Source of the DNA: Bradyrhizobium iriomotense
Lineage (GTDB): Bacteria; Pseudomonadota; Alphaproteobacteria; Rhizobiales; Xanthobacteraceae
NCBI RefSeq assembly: GCF_030160715.1
Contig: NZ_BSOW01000008.1
Coordinates: 212,464 to 276,463, forward strand
Length of the DNA stretch: 64,000 bases
Direction of reading: 5' to 3'
The position numbers were made by a program, and so were the translations under genes. Positions 16,773-25,307 of the stretch are shown here, piece after piece (position 1 is the first letter of the stretch; every line of letters begins with the position of its first letter). The notes under the pieces were generated by a model, which made no database searches, was not told the DNA's origin, and worked only from the letters and a program-made list of their open reading frames with translations.

Positions 16773-18074
16773 TCACGTCATTGCGGCGGGCACGGCCTCG
16801 CCGTTGAGCACGCGCTTCAACCGATCCGCGTCGAGCGCGCCTTCCCATTTGGCAATCGCAATGGTCGCCACCGCGTTCCCGATCAGATTGGTCGGTGTCA
16901 GCCCCTGCGACATCAGCCTGTGAATGCCGAGCACCAGCGCGACGCTGGCGACCGGAATGGTTCCGGTGGCCGACAGCGTTGCCGCCAGCACGACGAAGGC
17001 GGCGCCCGCAATTCCCGCCGCGCCCTTCGAGGTCACGAGCAGGATCAGCAGCAGCTCGATCTGCTCGGTGAGACCGAGCGGCGTGTTGGTCGCCTGCGCC
17101 AGGAACACCGAGGCGGCGGCGAGGTAGAGGCAGGTGCCATCGAGATTGAAGGAGTAGCCGGTCGGGATCACGAGCCCGACCACGCTGCGCTCGCAGCCGG
17201 CATTCTCGAGCTTGGTGAGCATGCGCGGCAATACGGTTTCCGACGACGTCGTGGCGATGCAGATCAACAGCTCTTCCCAGATGTAGCGGATCAGCTTGAC
17301 GAGGCTGAAGCCGCACCAGCGCGCAACCGGGCCGAGCGCAATGACGATGAATACCAGGCAGGTGAGATAGAAGCCACCGAGCAGCTTGCCGAGCGAGGCC
17401 AGCGAGCCGACGCCGAACTTGCCGACCGTGAACGCGATGGCGCCGAATGCGCCGATCGGCGCCACCCACATCACGAAGCCGACGATCGCAAATACCATCT
17501 TCGCGGCAACGTCGATCAAATTGACCAGCGGCGCCCCACGCTCGCCGAGCTGCACCAAGGCAAAGCCGCACAGCACCGAGATGAACAACACCTGGAGGAT
17601 GTTGCCCTCGGCGAACGCGCCGACGAAGGTGCCGGGAAGGATGTTCATCAGGAACGGCACGAAGCCGATCACCCCGGTCTGCTTGACATAGGGTTCGATC
17701 GCGCTGGTGTTGATGCTGGCAGCGTCGATGTTCATGCCGACGCCGGGCTTCAGGAGATTGATCGCGACGAGCCCGATCACCAGCGCGATCGTGGTCATGA
17801 CCTCGAAATAGACGATCGCCTTGATGGCGACGCGGCCGACCCGGGCCATGTCGGCCATGTGCGCGATGCCGTGCACGACCGTGCAGAAGATGATCGGCGC
17901 GATCAGCATCCGGATCGCCTTGATGAAGGCGTCCCCGAGCGGCTGCATTTTCGCGCCGAGATCGGGATTGACGATGCCGAGCACGATGCCGGCCGTCATG
18001 GCGAGGAGAACCTGGACCCAGAGCTCCTTCCACCAGGCGCGGCTGCGCGGTTTGTCGATCGAGAGCGCCGTCAT
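16773..18074 (-). CDS. Dicarboxylate/amino acid:cation symporter (DctA-like)
   Basis: 433 residues of the DAACS family. N-terminal WWKELWVQVLLAMTAGIVLGIVNPDLG, then hairpin and substrate-site motifs IATTSSETVLPRMLTKLE, GYSFNLDGTCLYLAAASVFLAQATN and TSKGAAGIAGAAFVVLAATL. DctA proteins import C4-dicarboxylates such as succinate with protons or sodium. Here, overlapping the LigI-like gene by four bases and upstream of galB, it probably imports an acidic aromatic-derived compound such as a pyrone dicarboxylate or a dicarboxylic ring substrate. Being in this operon makes it unlikely to be the housekeeping DctA. Confidence 0.92.
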   Translation of the reverse strand: MTALSIDKPRSRAWWKELWVQVLLAMTAGIVLGIVNPDLGAKMQPLGDAFIKAIRMLIAPIIFCTVVHGIAHMADMARVGRVAIKAIVYFEVMTTIALVIGLVAINLLKPGVGMNIDAASINTSAIEPYVKQTGVIGFVPFLMNILPGTFVGAFAEGNILQVLFISVLCGFALVQLGERGAPLVNLIDVAAKMVFAIVGFVMWVAPIGAFGAIAFTVGKFGVGSLASLGKLLGGFYLTCLVFIVIALGPVARWCGFSLVKLIRYIWEELLICIATTSSETVLPRMLTKLENAGCERSVVGLVIPTGYSFNLDGTCLYLAAASVFLAQATNTPLGLTEQIELLLILLVTSKGAAGIAGAAFVVLAATLSATGTIPVASVALVLGIHRLMSQGLTPTNLIGNAVATIAIAKWEGALDADRLKRVLNGEAVPAAMT

Positions 18075-18946
18075 TCTCCGAACTCGAACAGGCGGGCCGG
18101 ATTGCTGACCAGAATCTTCTGCTGGAGCTCCGCCTCCGGCGCGAACAGCGGAATCAGGTCGACGAGATCGCCGTCATTCGGCATCACCTTGACATTGGGA
18201 TGCGGCCAATCCGTGCCCCAGATGACGCGGTCGGCCGAGGTCTCGACGATCTTGCGTGCGAACGGCACGGCATCGGTGAACGGCGGGCCCGCGGATGACA
18301 CGCGCTCCGAACCACAGATCTTGACCCAGCATTTCTCGTCGCGCTGCATCAGCTCGATCAGGATCTTGAACGGAAGCTGGTTGAGCCCCTCGGATGCCTT
18401 GACCCGTCCCATGTGGTCGATGGTGTAGCGCACCGGAAGCCTTGCCAGCATGTCGGCATATTCCGGCAGGTCGATCGCATCGAAATGCAGGTCGATGTGC
18501 CAGCCGAACGGCGCAACCATCGCGATCACGCGGTCGAACACGCGCTTGTCCGGAACGCCGCCGAGATGACGAACGAAGTTGAAGCGGCAGCCGCGGAAGC
18601 CACCTTCGTGCAGCTCGCGCAGGCCCCGTTCGGTGATGGTGTCGTCGATATTGGCCACGGCCCGATAGGCGCCATTGCTCTGCGCGATCGCATCGAGCGC
18701 AACGGTGTTGTCGGTGCCGTGCACGCTGGCGTTGACGATGACGGCGCGCCCGACGCCGAGCTTGGCGTGCAGCGCCCTAAAATCCTCCAGCGGCGCGTCG
18801 GGCGGCGTGTAGGCGCGGTCAGGCGCGTACGGATATTTCGAGCCCGGACCGAAGATGTGGCAGTGCGCGTCGCAAGACAGCGGCGGCAGCTTGAACTTCG
18901 GCGTACGCGTGTTCGGATCGGGCGGCGGAATGGTCGGCTTGTACAT
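18071..18946 (-). CDS. 2-pyrone-4,6-dicarboxylate hydrolase (LigI)-like amidohydrolase, cytoplasmic
   Basis: 291 residues of the LigI/PDC-hydrolase branch of the amidohydrolase superfamily: KLPPLSCDAHCHIFGPGSKYPYAPDRAYTPPDAP near the N-terminus and SADRVIWGTDWPHPNVKVMPNDGDLVDLIPLF near the C-terminus with the catalytic Asp. LigI opens the pyrone lactone to 4-oxalomesaconate, exactly the substrate of GalB encoded downstream. It has no signal peptide, unlike its close neighbour at 18956, to which it is similar along the whole length. Confidence 0.87.
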   Translation of the reverse strand: MYKPTIPPPDPNTRTPKFKLPPLSCDAHCHIFGPGSKYPYAPDRAYTPPDAPLEDFRALHAKLGVGRAVIVNASVHGTDNTVALDAIAQSNGAYRAVANIDDTITERGLRELHEGGFRGCRFNFVRHLGGVPDKRVFDRVIAMVAPFGWHIDLHFDAIDLPEYADMLARLPVRYTIDHMGRVKASEGLNQLPFKILIELMQRDEKCWVKICGSERVSSAGPPFTDAVPFARKIVETSADRVIWGTDWPHPNVKVMPNDGDLVDLIPLFAPEAELQQKILVSNPARLFEFGE

Positions 18947-18955
18947 CAGATATCT

Positions 18956-19918
18956 TCAGGTGAACTTGAACAGGCGCGCGGGATTGTCGACCAAGAGCTT
19001 CTGCTGGATCGCGGCATCGGGCGCATAGAGCGGGATCAGGTCGACGATCTCGCCGTCATTGGGCATGACCTTGACGTTGGGGTGCGGCCAGTCGGTGCCC
19101 CAGATCACGCGGTCGGGCGCGTTGTCGATGAGCTTCCTTGCAAACGGCACGGCGTCGTGGAACGGCTTGCCCGCGGCGGATGCGCGCTCGAGGCCGGTGA
19201 TCTTGACCCAGCACTTCTCGTCCTTCTTCTGGAGATCGAGCAGCGCCGTGAAACCGGGATCATCGAGCCCCTTGCCCGCCTGCACCGTGCCCATGTGGTC
19301 GATCACATAGCGCGTCGGCAGCGCGGTGAGGACGGAAGCGAATTCGGCGATCGTGCCCGGCTCGAAATAGACATCCACATGCCAGCCGAGCTCGGCGACG
19401 CGATGCACGATGCGCTGGAATTTGGTCATGTCGCCGACGCCGCCGAGCCGCTTCAGAAAGGCAAAGCGGCAGCCGCAGATGCCGCCCTTGTCCAGCGCCT
19501 CGAGCTCCTTGTCCGACATCTCGTCCTTGACGTTGGCGATCCCCTTATAGGCGCCCTCGCTCTGCGCGATGGCATCCGTGACCACGCGATTGTCGGTGCC
19601 GTGCACCGTGGCGTTGACGATCACGCAGCGATCGACGCCGATCCTGTCGTGCACGGCGCGGAAGGCCTCCAGCGGCGCATCGGCCGTGTTGTAGGGCCGG
19701 TGTTCCGCGAACGGATATTTGGCGGCCGGGCCGAAGATGTGCGTGTGCGTGTCGCAGGATTTCGGCGGCAGCTTGAAGGCGGGTGTCCTGGGATTCGGAT
19801 CCGGCGGGTCGATGGTCGGGATCGCCTTGGGCGGTTCACTCGCCTGCCCGCGCGCTCCCGAAGCCCAGGCGGCCATCGAAACGCCCGTCAAGAGTTGCAA
19901 GCAGTCCCGCCTGTTCAT
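18956..19918 (-). CDS. LigI-like amidohydrolase with N-terminal export signal
   Basis: 320 residues: a leader MNRRDCLQLLTGVSMAAWASGARGQA (twin arginine, hydrophobic stretch, AxA-like cleavage region) joined to a LigI-type domain (SCDTHTHIFGPAAKYPFAEHRPYNTADAP through APDRVIWGTDWPHPNVKVMPNDGEIVDLIPLY). The catalytic domain closely parallels the cytoplasmic paralogue downstream, indicating a tandem duplication in which one copy acquired or kept a Tat-like signal. A periplasmic copy could hydrolyse a pyrone or lactone before uptake by the symporter. Export is inferred from sequence only. Confidence 0.85.
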   Translation of the reverse strand: MNRRDCLQLLTGVSMAAWASGARGQASEPPKAIPTIDPPDPNPRTPAFKLPPKSCDTHTHIFGPAAKYPFAEHRPYNTADAPLEAFRAVHDRIGVDRCVIVNATVHGTDNRVVTDAIAQSEGAYKGIANVKDEMSDKELEALDKGGICGCRFAFLKRLGGVGDMTKFQRIVHRVAELGWHVDVYFEPGTIAEFASVLTALPTRYVIDHMGTVQAGKGLDDPGFTALLDLQKKDEKCWVKITGLERASAAGKPFHDAVPFARKLIDNAPDRVIWGTDWPHPNVKVMPNDGEIVDLIPLYAPDAAIQQKLLVDNPARLFKFT

Positions 19919-19990
19919 TCCGCGTCCCCAGTCAAATGCCGCCGGTTGCGGACAATGCGAGCGGCACGCTCGACGTCCGTCGGCGCTCGT

Positions 19991-20701
19991 CTACGTCTTG
20001 TTGCTTGCCGTCGCGCGCCGCCGTGCCGGCGCGGCCTGGTCGAGTGCCGGCGCCTGGAACGAGGCTACCGTCGCCTGAACGAGTTGCTCGATCGCAGCCG
20101 CCGCATCGCTGCCGTCGGCCTCGCCACGCGACAGGCGCGAGACGCGCTCCGGCGTCACCAGCGAGTAATAGAGCGCGCCGAGCAGGAAATGGCTGCGCCA
20201 GACGATCTCAGTGCGCGGCACATGCGGCAGGCTCTCGTGGATCGCGTCGATGAAGGCGTGGCTGGTGTCGTCAAAAGTCTGCGCGATGATGCGCCGCGCC
20301 ACCTCGTTGCCCTCGGCCGACATCACGGCGCGCAACCGCGTGAACCGCGCCCCGCCGCCGGCGAGATCGCTGCCCGAGGTGAAGGCCGGCACGACATAGG
20401 CGCGCACGATTGCCTCGAGCCTGTCCTGGAGATCGCGCACGCGCCTGGCGGCCGCGAGCAGCTCGGAGCGGCGGAGATTCATCGGTCCGCAATGGCGGCG
20501 ATAGATTTCGAGCAGCAGACCGTCCTTGGTTTTGAAATGATAGGTGACGCTGCCGGGGTTGGCCCCGGCGGCTTGCGCGATGTCGCGCACCGACACGGCG
20601 TTGAAGCCGTTGGTCGCGAACAACTCTTCCGCCGCGGCGAGGATCGCCTCGCGCATGTTCGGCTTCCGGGCCGTCTCTTTGCTGGTGGGCTTGCGTACCA
20701 T
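19991..20701 (-). CDS. TetR-family regulator heading the LigI-GalB-LigK gene run
   Basis: 236 residues. N-terminal TetR helix-turn-helix NMREAILAAAEELFATNGFNAVSVRDIAQAAGANPGSVTYHFKTKDGLLLEIYRRH (about 15-65), then a C-terminal ligand domain and a basic tail. The start at 20699-20701 lies only five bases from an 18-bp palindrome, so the mRNA would be nearly leaderless; an internal ATG at 20656 with GGAAG six bases before it is a good alternative start. It lies 72 bp upstream of the exported LigI-like gene on the same strand, so it may be the first gene of that operon and control itself. Confidence 0.9.
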   Translation of the reverse strand: MVRKPTSKETARKPNMREAILAAAEELFATNGFNAVSVRDIAQAAGANPGSVTYHFKTKDGLLLEIYRRHCGPMNLRRSELLAAARRVRDLQDRLEAIVRAYVVPAFTSGSDLAGGGARFTRLRAVMSAEGNEVARRIIAQTFDDTSHAFIDAIHESLPHVPRTEIVWRSHFLLGALYYSLVTPERVSRLSRGEADGSDAAAAIEQLVQATVASFQAPALDQAAPARRRATASNKT

Positions 20702-20705
20702 GTGA

Positions 20706-20740
20706 TTTGTACTATCGTACAAAAAATCAGGTCTCGTCAA
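20706..20740 (-). promoter_or_regulatory. TetR operator and promoter in front of tetR (copy 1)
   Basis: Perfect palindrome TTTGTAC-N4-GTACAAA at 20706-20723. On the minus strand a TTGACG -35 (complement of 20735-20740) lies 18 bp from a GATAGT -10 (complement of 20711-20716) that is buried in the palindrome, so bound repressor would block RNA polymerase. The same arrangement recurs at 41583-41617. The site also faces the divergent tctC-like gene at 20816. Confidence 0.68.
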
Positions 20741-20815
20741 CAAAAACGATGGGCGGCGCCTGGGTGGTCCGAGAGGGGCGCCCGGATGGAGACTCGCCCC
20801 GGGGAGCGCTGGAAG

Positions 20816-21793
20816 ATGCCGGGTTTGAACACGAAAATCGCACGTTTGCTGCTGGGCACGGGCCTGTTGCTGGCCGCGAGCGGCGCGCAGGCCGATAATT
20901 TCCCGAGCAAGCCGGTCCACATTCTGGTGCCCTATGCGGCCGGCGGCGCCGTCGACGTGCTCGCCCGCACGATCGGCCAGGCGCTGGCCAAGAGCTGGGG
21001 CCAGCAGCCGGTGATCGACAACCGCCCCGGCGCCGGCGGCATCATCGCCTCGCAAGCGCTGACGCAGGCACCGCCCGACGGCTACACGCTGATCCTGGTC
21101 GCGAGTGGCCATCCGCTCAACCAGTTCATCTATCCGAGCGTGCCCTACGACACCTTCAAGGATTTCACTGCGATCAGCGAGGTCGCCTCCTCGCCGCTCG
21201 CCATCGTCGTCGCCAAGGACAGCCCGTACAAGAGCCTCGGGGATCTGCTCGCCGCGGCTAAGAAGGAGCCGGACAAGCTCTCCTACGGCATGTCCGGCAA
21301 CGGCACCTCGGCACACCTTGCCGGCGAGCTGTTGAAATACATGGCCGGCGTGAAGATCGTCTCTATTCCCTACAAGGGCGGCGCGCCGGCGCTGACCGCC
21401 GTCATCGCCGGCGAAATCCCGGTCAGCCTCAATCCGCTTGCCGAAGCGATCGGTCAGCTCGAAGGCGGCCCGGTGCGTGCGCTCGCCGTGACGTCGGCGC
21501 AGCGGTCAAAGGCCCTGCCCGATATTCCGACCGTCACTGAAGCCGGAGTATCAGGCTACGACGTCTCGGTCTGGTGGGGATTTCTGGGGCCGGCGAAAAT
21601 GCCGCCGGAGATCGTGGCGAAGCTCGAAACGGATTTGAAGACGGCGCTGCAAGACGCAAGCGTGCTGTCGACCCTCGACAAGATCGGCGCGACGCCGGTC
21701 GGATCGTCCTCGAAGGAGTTCGATGCCTACATGCATGCGGAGGCGACCAAATGGGAGCCGGTGCTGAAGGCCGCGAACATTAGGGCGCAGTGA
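20816..21793 (+). CDS. Tripartite tricarboxylate transporter substrate-binding protein (TctC/Bug family)
   Basis: 325 residues with a signal peptide (MPGLNTKIARLLLGTGLLLAASGAQA) and a Bug-type binding domain: FPSKPVHILVPYAAGGAVDVLARTIGQAL, VIDNRPGAGGIIASQALTQAPPDGYTLIL, MSGNGTSAHLAGELLKYMAGVKIVSIPYKGGAPAL. These proteins bind carboxylates or aromatic acids for TctAB or serve in sensing. No tctA or tctB is nearby, so it is an orphan. It is divergent from tetR and shares its operator region, which suggests its ligand belongs to that pathway. An in-frame ATG at 20786 would break the signal peptide pattern. Confidence 0.9.
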   Translation: MPGLNTKIARLLLGTGLLLAASGAQADNFPSKPVHILVPYAAGGAVDVLARTIGQALAKSWGQQPVIDNRPGAGGIIASQALTQAPPDGYTLILVASGHPLNQFIYPSVPYDTFKDFTAISEVASSPLAIVVAKDSPYKSLGDLLAAAKKEPDKLSYGMSGNGTSAHLAGELLKYMAGVKIVSIPYKGGAPALTAVIAGEIPVSLNPLAEAIGQLEGGPVRALAVTSAQRSKALPDIPTVTEAGVSGYDVSVWWGFLGPAKMPPEIVAKLETDLKTALQDASVLSTLDKIGATPVGSSSKEFDAYMHAEATKWEPVLKAANIRAQ

Positions 21794-21850
21794 GATGAGC
21801 CGCCTTGGTCTGGCCGGCTCGGCGCGGTCAACGCACCACGCGATCAGGCC

Positions 21851-22147
21851 TCAATGCGACGCGCCCTCGCGCTGCCAGACGATGTCAGGCGGATCGCGGA
21901 AAGCGAAGCGCAGCAGATGCCGCGTGACGATGTCCTGAAGCTGCGCGAGGCGCTCTGCGTCCTCGGCTTCCGCCTTCAGGGTCAGGCTGTCGCCGGCGGC
22001 GGCGAGCCGGCAGGTGCCGACCGAGAACGAAATCATGCCCTGCTCCGGCGTGAACTCGACCGACAGCTTGTGGGCAAAATGCTTGCAGAGCTGCTGCAAA
22101 TAGATGGAGGCACGCTCCGTCGTCACCTGCGCCACCGATTGAATCAT
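21851..22147 (-). CDS. DUF2218 domain protein
   Basis: 98 residues: MIQSVAQVTTERASIYLQQLCKHFAHKLSVEFTPEQGMISFSVGTCRLAAAGDSLTLKAEAEDAERLAQLQDIVTRHLLRFAFRD. The pattern of a cytoplasmic domain with a conserved KHFAHK segment and a final HL-RFAFR matches DUF2218. Members are often found beside siderophore or iron-related genes, but nothing here shows that link. Function unknown. Confidence 0.82.
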   Translation of the reverse strand: MIQSVAQVTTERASIYLQQLCKHFAHKLSVEFTPEQGMISFSVGTCRLAAAGDSLTLKAEAEDAERLAQLQDIVTRHLLRFAFRDPPDIVWQREGASH

Positions 22148-22321
22148 CAGACACCCTCTCCTTCACGACAACTGGTCGTTGTCCGGCCAGTAAGCCGCTT
22201 ATCTGTCCCGCAGGCCAATTGCAGCTAACGATGCCGTGAGCGCCGGATGAGGCCGCATCGCTCTGCCCCGCCGCGTGGCCAGCGTTTCCAGCCGTGCAAC
22301 CGGCGCAGAATCCGGTTATCA

Positions 22322-23584
22322 ATGGCCATGCCCCGACGCACCGGCAGCGCCGACCTTCCTCTCCATACCGGACGGGTTCCATCCTGGCTTGCAAGCCGCA
22401 TGGCCTCTCTCGGCGCGATCGTCACGCAGGCGATCGTCCACCATTACGGCCGCGACGAGTTCATGCAGCGGCTGTCGCATCCGTTCTGGTTCCAGTCGTT
22501 CGGCGCCGTGATGGGGATGGACTGGCACTCCTCCGGCATCACCACCTCCGTGATCGGCGCGCTGAAGCGCGGGCTTACCCCGCTCCAGAACGAGCTCGGC
22601 ATCTATGTCTGCGGCGGCCGCGGCCAGCATTCGCGCAAGACGCCGGATGAGCTTCTACAGCTTGGCGATCGTGTCGGATTTGACGGCGCAAAACTGACGC
22701 GCGCGAGCCGCCTCGTCGCGAAGGTCGACAGCGCGGCGGTGCAGGACGGCTTTGACCTCTATCTGCATGGCTTCTTCGTCACCGCCGACGGCAAATGGAC
22801 GGTCGTGCAGCAGGGCATGAACGGCGAGAAGCGGCAGGCGCGCCGCTATCACTGGCACTCCGAAGCGCTGAAGAGCTTCGTCGATGCGCCGCACAGCGCG
22901 ATCGACGGCCCCGTGCAAGGCGAGATCGTCAATCTCACCGACCACCGCGCCGACGTCTCGCGCATCGCGCAGCTCGAGCTGCTCGCGGGTCTCGGTCCCG
23001 ATCGCATCGTGTCCGAATTCGAACGTCTGAGCGGCATCGAACCCGCGCAGGCCATGCTGCCGCACCTCATCATGCCCGCCCATCACGACGTGCGGCCGAA
23101 GGACGTCTTCGCTCGGCGCCTGCATGGCACATTGGCTGCGGCCGCCGAGCGCGGCCCGGTCGATTTTCCAGAACTGTTGCTGACGCCCGGCGTCGGCGCG
23201 CGCACCGTGCGCTCGCTCGCGATGGTCGCCGAGGTGGTGCACGGCGCGCCATATCGCTTCAAGGATCCGGCGCGCTTCTCGCTCGCCCATGGCGGCAAGG
23301 ACCGCCATCCCTACCCCGTGCCGATCAAGGTCTATGACGAGACCATTCGCGTCCTCAAGGGCGCGATCGAGAACGCAAAGCTCGGGCGCGAGGAGGAAAT
23401 GCAGGCGATCAAGCGGCTCGACGACCAGGCGCGGCGGCTGGAGCGCAGCGCGCGGGGCCCCTCCGTCGAGGCCTATATCGCCGGCGAGCGCGCCGCATCG
23501 CCCGAGCTCGACGGGCGATCGGTGTTCGGCTGGGAGCGCGACCTTCTCGCGTCAAAGCGAGCGCCCGGGACGTCGACCGGCTGA
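22322..23584 (+). CDS. DUF763 domain protein
   Basis: 420 residues from the ATG at 22322 (a second ATG at 22328 is equally possible; neither has a strong ribosome site). The sequence PRRTGSADLPLHTGRVPSWLASRMASLGAIVTQAIVHHYGRDEFMQRLSHPFWFQSFGAVMGMDWHSSGITTSV is the DUF763 signature region, and LLLTPGVGARTVRSLAMVAEVVHGAPYRFKDPARFSLAHGGKDRHPYPVP is a helix-hairpin-helix-like block also conserved in the family. A DNA-related role has been suggested for such helix-hairpin-helix segments, but the biochemical function is unknown. Its last 112 bp overlap the convergent P450 gene. Confidence 0.85.
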   Translation: MAMPRRTGSADLPLHTGRVPSWLASRMASLGAIVTQAIVHHYGRDEFMQRLSHPFWFQSFGAVMGMDWHSSGITTSVIGALKRGLTPLQNELGIYVCGGRGQHSRKTPDELLQLGDRVGFDGAKLTRASRLVAKVDSAAVQDGFDLYLHGFFVTADGKWTVVQQGMNGEKRQARRYHWHSEALKSFVDAPHSAIDGPVQGEIVNLTDHRADVSRIAQLELLAGLGPDRIVSEFERLSGIEPAQAMLPHLIMPAHHDVRPKDVFARRLHGTLAAAAERGPVDFPELLLTPGVGARTVRSLAMVAEVVHGAPYRFKDPARFSLAHGGKDRHPYPVPIKVYDETIRVLKGAIENAKLGREEEMQAIKRLDDQARRLERSARGPSVEAYIAGERAASPELDGRSVFGWERDLLASKRAPGTSTG

Positions 23585-24792
23585 CGAACCTCCGCGATCA
23601 CGGGCAGTTTCGCGATCGCGCGGAGACCCGGCCGTTTGCGCCAATTCACTTGCGAGGGGTCGACGGCGAGACCGAGCCGCGGCCAGCGCGTGAACAAGGC
23701 CTGAAGCGCGCAGGCCGCCTCGATCCGCGCGAGCTGATGGCCGAGGCAGAAATGAATTCCCGTGCCGAAGGAGATGTGCCGGTTGGGCTTGCGCTCGAGA
23801 TCGAGCCGCTCCGCATGATCATGCACGGCCGGATCCATGTTCGCCGCCGCGAGCATGACCATGACGCGGTCGCCCTTCTTCAGATGCACGCCTTCCAGCT
23901 CGATATCCCGCCGGATGTAGCGCGGCTTTGAGAATTGCACCGGCGAGACGAAACGCAGGAATTCCTCAACGGCAAGTCCGGCGCGGCTCCAGTCTTCCTC
24001 GAGCCAGTCGCGCAAGGCGGGATTTTTGAGGAGCTCGTAGACCGAGCCGCTGATGAGATGGGTGGTGGTCTCCGAGCCCGCCGCGAGCAGCAGGAACACC
24101 ATCGACACCATCTCGTCCGGCGTGATGCGGCCACCCTCGCGCTCGACCTGGACCAGTTCGGCGATCAGGCCCTCGCCGCCTTGCGTGCGCGCGACCTGCA
24201 ACTGCTGCTCAAGATAGCCGCGCATCTTGCGGAACGCGAAAACCAGCCGAAAGAAGCTGACCACATTGGTCAGGGAGGACATCGTGTTCGCCCAGGCGAT
24301 GAATCGGGGGCGATCGGCCTGCGGCAGGCCGAGGAGCTCGCAAATGACCGACAGGGGCAAGATGCGCGCGTAGCGCTGGACGAGATCGGCCGGGCTTCCC
24401 GCCGCGAACAGCTCGTCCGCGAGACCATCGGCGATGGCGCGGATGCGCGGCTCCATCGCGACGATCGCACGGCGGCGGAAGGCCTCGTCGACGATGCTGC
24501 GCAGCCGCGTGTGATCCGGCTCGTCCTTCGTCAGCATGTTGTTGGCGATGGTCGTGACGAGTTTCGGCATCCACCAGCGCAGACCGGCTACCTCGCCGTC
24601 CTCCCTGCGCAAGGTGAACGTCGTGCCGTCCTTCAGCACCTGTGCCGTTGCGTCGTGGGTCGTCGTGATCCAGACGTCGCCGACGATGGGAAACCGGGTC
24701 GCGACCACGGGTCCGGAGGCGCGCAACGTCGCGATTCCCTTGGGCGGATCGCGAAAGAAGGCGTCGCTGGTGAAGTCAATGCGCGGTGTCAT
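23473..24792 (-). CDS. Cytochrome P450
   Basis: 439 residues. I-helix oxygen-binding motif AAGSETTT (237-244), ExxR pair in EEFLRF (Glu277, Arg280) and the haem loop FGTGIHFCLGHQLAR with Cys349 as the thiolate ligand. Soluble class I bacterial P450, which needs a ferredoxin and reductase. The nearest reductase is the ferredoxin-NADP reductase at 25308, 0.5 kb upstream on the same strand, though that one fits the nicotinate island better. The C-terminal tail beyond about residue 400 is low complexity (Arg, Ser, Pro) and is encoded opposite the end of the DUF763 gene. Substrate unknown. Confidence 0.93.
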   Translation of the reverse strand: MTPRIDFTSDAFFRDPPKGIATLRASGPVVATRFPIVGDVWITTTHDATAQVLKDGTTFTLRREDGEVAGLRWWMPKLVTTIANNMLTKDEPDHTRLRSIVDEAFRRRAIVAMEPRIRAIADGLADELFAAGSPADLVQRYARILPLSVICELLGLPQADRPRFIAWANTMSSLTNVVSFFRLVFAFRKMRGYLEQQLQVARTQGGEGLIAELVQVEREGGRITPDEMVSMVFLLLAAGSETTTHLISGSVYELLKNPALRDWLEEDWSRAGLAVEEFLRFVSPVQFSKPRYIRRDIELEGVHLKKGDRVMVMLAAANMDPAVHDHAERLDLERKPNRHISFGTGIHFCLGHQLARIEAACALQALFTRWPRLGLAVDPSQVNWRKRPGLRAIAKLPVIAEVRQPVDVPGARFDARRSRSQPNTDRPSSSGDAARSPAI

Positions 24793-24879
24793 GGGTCACC
24801 GCCCCTGTTGATGGCGCCTCACCACATGGTGTGCGCAATCCCCGGCGCAAGGGCCGGAGGGTCGATCAAAAGAAGGCGA

Positions 24880-25200
24880 TCAGCCGCGCCCCGGCGACCG
24901 TGGCCCAGATTTACGCTGGTTGGTGTAGGCGTCCCAATGGCTCCAGCTCCCATTGCTGAGGCTTTGCAGGTCGGTCGCGAGCGGGCGGCGCGTGCGCTTC
25001 TCGTAGTCGGCGATGGAACGCTCGGACTGCGCGATCTTGCGCCTGAGCTCGGCAATCGCCTTCTGGCTCTCTCCGTTGCGCTTGGACGATGCGATCTCGC
25101 CCATCGTGAAGCGCGCGGTCTCGAGCGCCTTCAACTCGGCACGGTTCTTCTTCAACTGAACCCGTTGCCAGGCGATGTTGCTGTCGCTGTCCGCAACCAT
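24880..25200 (-). CDS. Small coiled-coil protein, unrecognised
   Basis: 106 residues starting MVADSDSNIAWQRVQLKKNRAELKALETARFTMGEI. Charged helical stretch at about 15-75 (KALETARF through AIAELRRKIAQSERSIADYEKRTRRP) predicts a coiled coil, followed by a Gly/Ser-rich tail. The start at 25200 has CGGAG eight bases upstream; an earlier in-frame ATG at 25230 exists. No signal or membrane segment. I do not recognise a named family. Confidence 0.65.
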   Translation of the reverse strand: MVADSDSNIAWQRVQLKKNRAELKALETARFTMGEIASSKRNGESQKAIAELRRKIAQSERSIADYEKRTRRPLATDLQSLSNGSWSHWDAYTNQRKSGPRSPGRG

Positions 25201-25307
25201 ATGGGAACTCCGCTGATTCGGCTTTCCCATAGTATCGCCAGCGGAATCGGCGCCGCAACGGGCGCCGGGCGGCGAAAATGCGGCTTTATTGCGCGACTGA
25301 GACCGAT

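Noticed and set aside
16773..18074. Assigning the symporter as the housekeeping DctA of symbiotic C4-dicarboxylate uptake
   Set aside because: It overlaps a LigI-like gene inside a catabolic operon and lacks adjacent dctBD regulators.
16920..18428. 500-codon plus-strand open frame opposite the symporter gene
   Set aside because: Translation is repetitive His/Asp/Arg-rich, typical of the complement of GC-rich membrane-protein codons. The minus-strand symporter is unambiguous.
18413..20815. Very long plus-strand open frame continuing into the tctC-like gene
   Set aside because: It is antisense to the two LigI-like genes and tetR, its translation is low-complexity Arg/Asp/Val-rich and it has no ribosome site. 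Only the part from 20816 is a real gene.
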